Assembly (NCBI GenBank): GCA_964017155.1
Contig: OZ024854.1
Location: forward strand, 52,475,596-52,539,595
DNA: 64,000 nucleotides
Reading direction: 5' to 3'
Source: Oasisia sp. SBJ-2009
Taxonomy: Eukaryota; Annelida; Polychaeta; Sabellida; Siboglinidae
The translations under genes were made by a program, and so were the position numbers. The notes below the pieces were generated by a model that saw only the letters and a list, made by a program, of their open reading frames with translations, was not told the origin of the DNA and did no database searches. Shown here piece after piece: positions 60,601 through 64,000 of this stretch (position 1 is its first letter; the number at the start of each line of letters is the position of its first letter).

Positions 60601-61246
60601 ACTCAGTCAGTATCAACACACAGAAGTAGTCACTCAGTCAGTATCAACAAACAGAAGCAGTCACCCAGTCAGTATCAACACACAGAAGCAGTCACCCAGT
60701 CAGTATCAACACGCAGAAGCAGTCACTATCAGTAAATGTCACAAATCGCCAGAACAAGCCAAGTGTTCAATTTAAACTATCCACCAGGTGGCAGCATACA
60801 TTAATCCTAATTTTAATAACCTTTCACCAGATGGCAGCACTAGAAACAGTGTACTAATATTAAATGGAACAGCACTTTTTGGAACTTCTTTCAATTTTAA
60901 AGTTCATAATAAAATAAATAAAGAATTATAATGTAGTTGGTCCCACTGAGTTCAACAGTCACCATAAATACTGAAACAAGGGTAATTCAAATACAACAAA
61001 AACAGGTTTTTGTTTGAAAGAATGATGTTTAAAAATAATTACAAAGCAGAATTTCTAACTTACAGAAAGAGGCAAGTTTACTGAGGTCAATGTTAACACT
61101 GGCTCTGCTGAGGTGAGTGAGGTCCTGTCTAACATACCTCAGCTTGGTTGTGTTGACGAGGTAGAGTTTGGTGGCGTGCTGGATCAGGGCGTGTTCTGGA
61201 CTCACACACCCAACAAACGTGTGGTTCTCAAAGATTTCACGCAGCC
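52003..61246 (-). CDS. MLH1: MLH1 (DNA mismatch repair MutL homologue), last six exons; gene continues beyond 61246
   Basis: MLH1 pairs with PMS2-type partners as MutL-alpha in nuclear mismatch repair and meiosis (family knowledge). Six exons (61246-61138, 57847-57784, 56527-56363, 55969-55874, 54379-54260, 52173-52003) join in frame: 725 nt, about 241 residues, the C-terminal dimerisation domain. Landmarks in order: [98 protein letters not shown], and the end [16 protein letters not shown]. The terminal FERC is the conserved MLH1 end that contributes to the partner's endonuclease site. The linker between EKECFE and DWRWTV differs most from vertebrates. Introns of 0.4-3.3 kb are mostly minisatellite. 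The N-terminal ATPase exons lie to the right of the window. Confidence 0.98.
52372..54215. repeat. 34/36-bp minisatellite, about 52 copies, in the last MLH1 intron
   Basis: Unit CAGACATACACCAGTCATCA and CTAGAGACTGCTGC, with or without an extra CA. Ends about 45 bp from the donor of the exon 54260-54379; fills most of the 2.1-kb intron. Confidence 0.97.
54260..54379 (-). CDS. MLH1: MLH1 exon ([11 protein letters not shown])
   Basis: 40 codons ending [10 protein letters not shown]; acceptor CACTTTAG, donor GAG|GTGAGT. Confidence 0.97.
54440..55375. repeat. 34-37-bp minisatellite, about 25 copies, in an MLH1 intron
   Basis: Unit GGAATGACACAGTTACACAG with AGCAAAGCTCCACCTA. Variants: GAATAAAG for GAGCAAAG and missing ACA. 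Starts about 60 bp upstream (minus sense) of the acceptor of the exon ending at 54379. Confidence 0.96.
55874..55969 (-). CDS. MLH1: MLH1 exon ([19 protein letters not shown])
   Basis: 32 codons, phase 0 on both sides; acceptor ACCTGTTGTAG, donor GAG|GTAGGG. Confidence 0.97.
56363..56527 (-). CDS. MLH1: MLH1 exon ([17 protein letters not shown])
   Basis: 55 codons [10 protein letters not shown] to YFSVEISP. Acceptor CCATTTTACAG; donor CCG|GTACAA. A 14-bp-unit array begins just upstream of the acceptor. Confidence 0.97.
56532..56850. repeat. 14-bp minisatellite beside an MLH1 acceptor
   Basis: Unit GGTCAGTGACAGGT (+), with CATGGGG variants, about 22 copies. Read on the MLH1 sense strand each unit contains CACTGACC, a branch-point-like sequence. 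It reaches to within about 10-15 bp of the acceptor at 56528. Confidence 0.93.
56920..56981. repeat. (GAGT)n/(GAGC)n microsatellite
   Basis: GAGT units at both ends and about 10 GAGC units between. Confidence 0.95.
57040..57225. repeat. CACAGACCCAGGACCT minisatellite
   Basis: About 11 irregular 14-18-bp units of CCAGGACCTCACAGAC. Lies mid-intron, not near a splice site. Confidence 0.92.
57608..57693. repeat. (CA)n and (AT)n microsatellites
   Basis: About 11 CA units followed by about 31 AT units. Confidence 0.97.
57784..57847 (-). CDS. MLH1: MLH1 exon ([12 protein letters not shown])
   Basis: 64 nt. Acceptor CTTCTGTTTCAG, formed by the first unit of the 31-bp array; donor TCG|GTGAGT. Joins AG|C to give [10 protein letters not shown]. 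Confidence 0.96.
57854..60726. repeat. 31-bp minisatellite, about 92 copies, abutting an MLH1 acceptor
   Basis: Unit (+) CAGTCACTCAGTCAGTATCA and ACAAACAGAAG; variants AGTAGTCAC, AACATAAGTAG, AAAGAGAAG, ACACACAG. Read on the MLH1 sense strand the unit is TACTGACTGAGTGACTGC then TTCTGTTTGTTGA. Its first copy supplies the branch point and pyrimidine tract of the acceptor at 57848. Fills 2.87 kb of a 3.29-kb intron. Confidence 0.97.
60727..61137. other. Remaining MLH1 intron sequence
   Basis: Unique AT-rich sequence. CACCAGGTGGCAGCA (about 60783) and CACCAGATGGCAGCA (about 60826) form a small direct repeat. Confidence 0.6.
61138..61246 (-). CDS. MLH1: MLH1 exon ([12 protein letters not shown])
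   Basis: Acceptor ..TATTTAAG, entering in phase 1; the frame upstream of this AG has stops, so no earlier acceptor fits. Donor CTGAG|GTATGT, phase 2. Confidence 0.95.
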
Positions 61247-62529
61247 CTTAAATATGTTAACATCTGTTATATAATAGTGATACAGAAAGGTGTGTAACAT
61301 ACATGTGTGTGTATATGATCAAATTTGGGACTTTGTGGTTCTCTCTCTTCGTTGACAATATCCTGTTTTACCATAGTTTGTTGCGCCAATTTATCTATTT
61401 AGTTTTGTCATAATTCTCAGTTCTCTGGCACCATATGCATGATTCTGAAACTGCAACAATAGTGCATGCATGCAAAGAAACATATTCATTCATATACAAA
61501 TAAAAGTAGGTTATTCATGCGGTGTTATCAAATTGGTGGTCTTTGTATTTATGGAGAACATGTTTTATGATCCTATGATTACAGCAGCAGCCACATCTTT
61601 AACTACATATTCTACTTTATAGATCTAATCTGTTAATTAAATACATTCATATTTATCAGCTCATATATTTAAAAAAATATTATTATCACATTACAATTAC
61701 CGACTTATGTGAAACTGTTGACATGCATACTGATTACATTACTGTACTGACAAGTGAGTAATGCCCCTGTAACATGTAACATGTTACACCTGGCAAAATG
61801 TGAGCTGTCTATGTTAAAGACACGTGTAGACTCAGTACTTGGTAGTAAATATACATTGGTTATGGTAACATGACTTGACACTCACATCAACAAACCAGTA
61901 TTAAACTGGCATGGACTATATGTAATATGTACTACTGTGAAATTATTCACCATAGGATCTCTTTTTATTTAATCTTATGAGCACAGGTGTATAGTTTACA
62001 GCATCAATGAGAGTTGCTTTCAACAAGACCTACTCACTATATTATTTCAGCTAATAAACAAGACTGGTAAGATATAATATGTTTAAAAATAAAATTGACA
62101 TGTACCTAAGAAGGGCTGGGTACATTTAGTTAGATAGGTTGGCCTCTCGATAAGCCAAAGGGCTTCCTTGTCCACCTGCCATCTAGAGTTGATTCTCTAG
62201 GTGGCAATCTTGTTAAATCTTGTTAAATCTTGTTAAAGATGTGCATGAATTATGTGAAGTTGATAATAAATTATGAGTCATCAGTTAATTGCAGTAATTG
62301 TGCCCAAATGTTATTTATGAACCTATATAATAAATATCTTACTGAACTATGCCCAAATTAGCACCAATTGTTCCCAATGTTTTGGGTTTATCAATTCTCC
62401 CAATAAATTATTCTCAGGCACTGGGTTTATTAACAAATGTAAGAGTAATTCGGTTGCGTCTAATTTTCAGTGCAGTTATATTCAAATGCATGTTAAATAT
62501 GTGCATGTTGCAATAACTTGTTACGCCTG
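61247..62529. other. MLH1 intron upstream of the first visible exon; nothing else seen
   Basis: AT-rich. Three copies of ATCTTGTTAA at 62209-62237. No exon matching the preceding part of MLH1 was found here. Confidence 0.6.
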
Positions 62530-64000
62530 TACTAAGTAGGGGCCGACTCTGTTGGTGAGTGTTTTGTTGTGTCTGTAGTAAGTAGGGACTGACTCTGTTC
62601 TTGAGTGTTTTGTTGTGTCAGTAGTAAGTAGGGACTGACTCTGTTCTTGAGTGTTTTGTTGTGTCAGTAGTAAGTAGGGACTGACTCTGTTCTTGAGTGT
62701 TTTGTTGTGTCTGTAGTAAGTAGGGACTGACTCTGTTGTTGAGTGTTTTGTTGCTTCTGTAGTAAGTAGGGGCCAACTCTGTTGTTGAGTGTTTTGTTGT
62801 GTCTGTAGTAAGTAGGGACTGACTCTGTTCTTGAGTGTTTTGTTGTGTCTGTAGTAAGTAGGGGCCGACTCTGTTGTTGAGTGTTTTGTTGCTTCTGTAG
62901 TAAGTAGGGGCCAACTCTGTTGTTGAGTGTTTTGTTGTGTCAGTAGTAAGTAGGGACTGACTCTGTTCTTGAGTGTTTTGTTGTGTCTGTAGTAAGTAGG
63001 GGCCGACTCTGTTGTTGAGTGTTTTGTTGCTTCTGTAGTAAGTAGGGGCCGACTCTGTTGGTGAGTGTTTTGTTGTGTCTGTAGTAAGTAGGGGGCCGAC
63101 TCTGTTGGTGAGTGTTTTGTTGTGTCTGTAGTAAGTAGGGGCCGACTCTGTTGGTGAGTGTTTTGTTGTGTCTGTAGTAAGTAGGGGCTGACTCTGTTGG
63201 TGAGTGTTTTGTTGTGTCTGTAGTAAGTAGGGGCCGACTCTGTTGGTGAGTGTTTTGTTGTGTCTGTAGTAAGTAGGGGCTGACTCTGTTGTTGAGTGTT
63301 TTGTTGTGTCTGTAGTAAGTAGGGGCCGACTCTGTTGGTGTGTGTTTTGTTGTGTCTGTAGTAAGTAGGGGCTGACTCTGTTGTTGAGTGTTGTGTTGTG
63401 TCTGTAGTAAGTAGGGGCTGACTCTGTTGGTGAGTGTTTTGTTGCGTCTGTAGTAAGTAGGGGCCAACTCTGTTGGTGAGTGTTTTGTTGCTTCTGTAGT
63501 AAGTAGGGGCCGACTCTGTTGGTGAGTGTTTTGTTGTGTCTGTAGTAAGTTGGGGCTGACTCTGTTGGTGAGTGTTTTGTTGCGTCTGTAGTAAGTAGGG
63601 ACTGACTCTGTTCTTGAGTGTTTTGTTGCGTCTGTAGTAAGTTGGGGCTGACTCTGTTGGTGAGTGTTTTGTTGTGTCTGTAGTAAGTAGGGACTGACTC
63701 TGTTGTTGAGTGTTTTGTTGCGTCTGTAGTAAGTAGGGGCCGACTCTGTTGTTGAGTGTTTTGTTGCATCTGTAGTAAGTTGGGGCTGACTCTGTTGTTG
63801 AGTGTTTTGTTGCGTCTGTAGTAAGTAGGGGCCGACTCTGTTATTGAGTGTTTTGTTGTGTCTGTAGTAAGTAGGGGCCGACTCTGTTATTGAGTGTTTT
63901 GTTGCGTCTGTAGTAAGTAGGGGCCGACTCTGTTGGTGAGTGTTTTGTTGCGTCTGTAGTAAGTAGGGGCCGACTCTGTTGGTGAGTGTTTTGTTGTGTC
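62530..64000. repeat. 46-bp minisatellite, at least 31 copies, running off the window
   Basis: Unit (+) GACTCTGTTGGTGAGTGTTT, TGTTGTGTCTGTAGTAAGTA and GGGGCC; GTTCTTGAG and GTTGCG variants. On the MLH1 sense strand each unit contains TACTTACTACAG, which looks like a branch site plus acceptor. The minus-strand frame of 383 codons (RPLLTTDTTKHS) is an artefact. Confidence 0.97.

Overview
The window is animal (metazoan) nuclear DNA, most likely from a marine or other non-vertebrate lineage. Evidence: short coding exons split by GT-AG introns, two conserved eukaryotic genes, LINE and hAT/pogo-type transposon remains, and a very heavy load of micro- and minisatellites. The phylum cannot be fixed from the sequence alone. 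No bacterial features, CRISPR array, rRNA gene or convincing tRNA gene were found.

Layout. (1) 291-661 (+): a 3'-terminal exon of an unrecognised gene. (2) 4758-8713 (-): four frame-compatible exons of an unrecognised, probably extracellular protein, followed on its upstream side by a 2.65-kb array of 11-12-bp units (9036-11688). (3) 13.1-14.1 kb: transposon-like repeats and a degenerate LINE reverse transcriptase. (4) 14453-15736 (+): a complete two-exon gene for an unrecognised hydrophobic 289-residue protein. (5) 17745-33649 (-): a complete 11-exon SARNP orthologue (SAP-domain mRNA-export factor, 262 residues). Its introns hold three or four DNA transposons and two multi-kilobase minisatellites. 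(6) 34278-37610 (+): a broken LINE fragment, then a 5'-truncated LINE whose reverse transcriptase frame is uninterrupted. (7) 42374-45513 (+): a two-exon gene for a two-pass membrane protein with a Gln-rich tail and a C-terminal PDZ-ligand-like end. (8) 52003-61246 (-): the last six exons of MLH1 (mismatch repair), ending in the conserved FERC. The gene runs off the right edge, and the window ends inside another array (62530-64000).

The genes form no operon or pathway. SARNP (mRNA export) and MLH1 (DNA repair) are housekeeping genes that happen to be neighbours.

The most unusual signal is where the minisatellites sit. At least seven arrays start within 0-60 bp of a splice site of SARNP, MLH1 or the 4.8-8.7-kb gene, and several repeat units contain parts of that splice site. 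In MLH1 about 90 tandem units each carry a TACTGAC branch-point-like motif and a pyrimidine tract. In SARNP about 60 units each end in an acceptor-like GATGCAG. In the 4.8-8.7-kb gene the donor is present four times at exactly 44-bp spacing. All splice junctions were inferred by eye from reading-frame continuity, GT/AG signals and remembered family conservation; nothing was aligned by computer.
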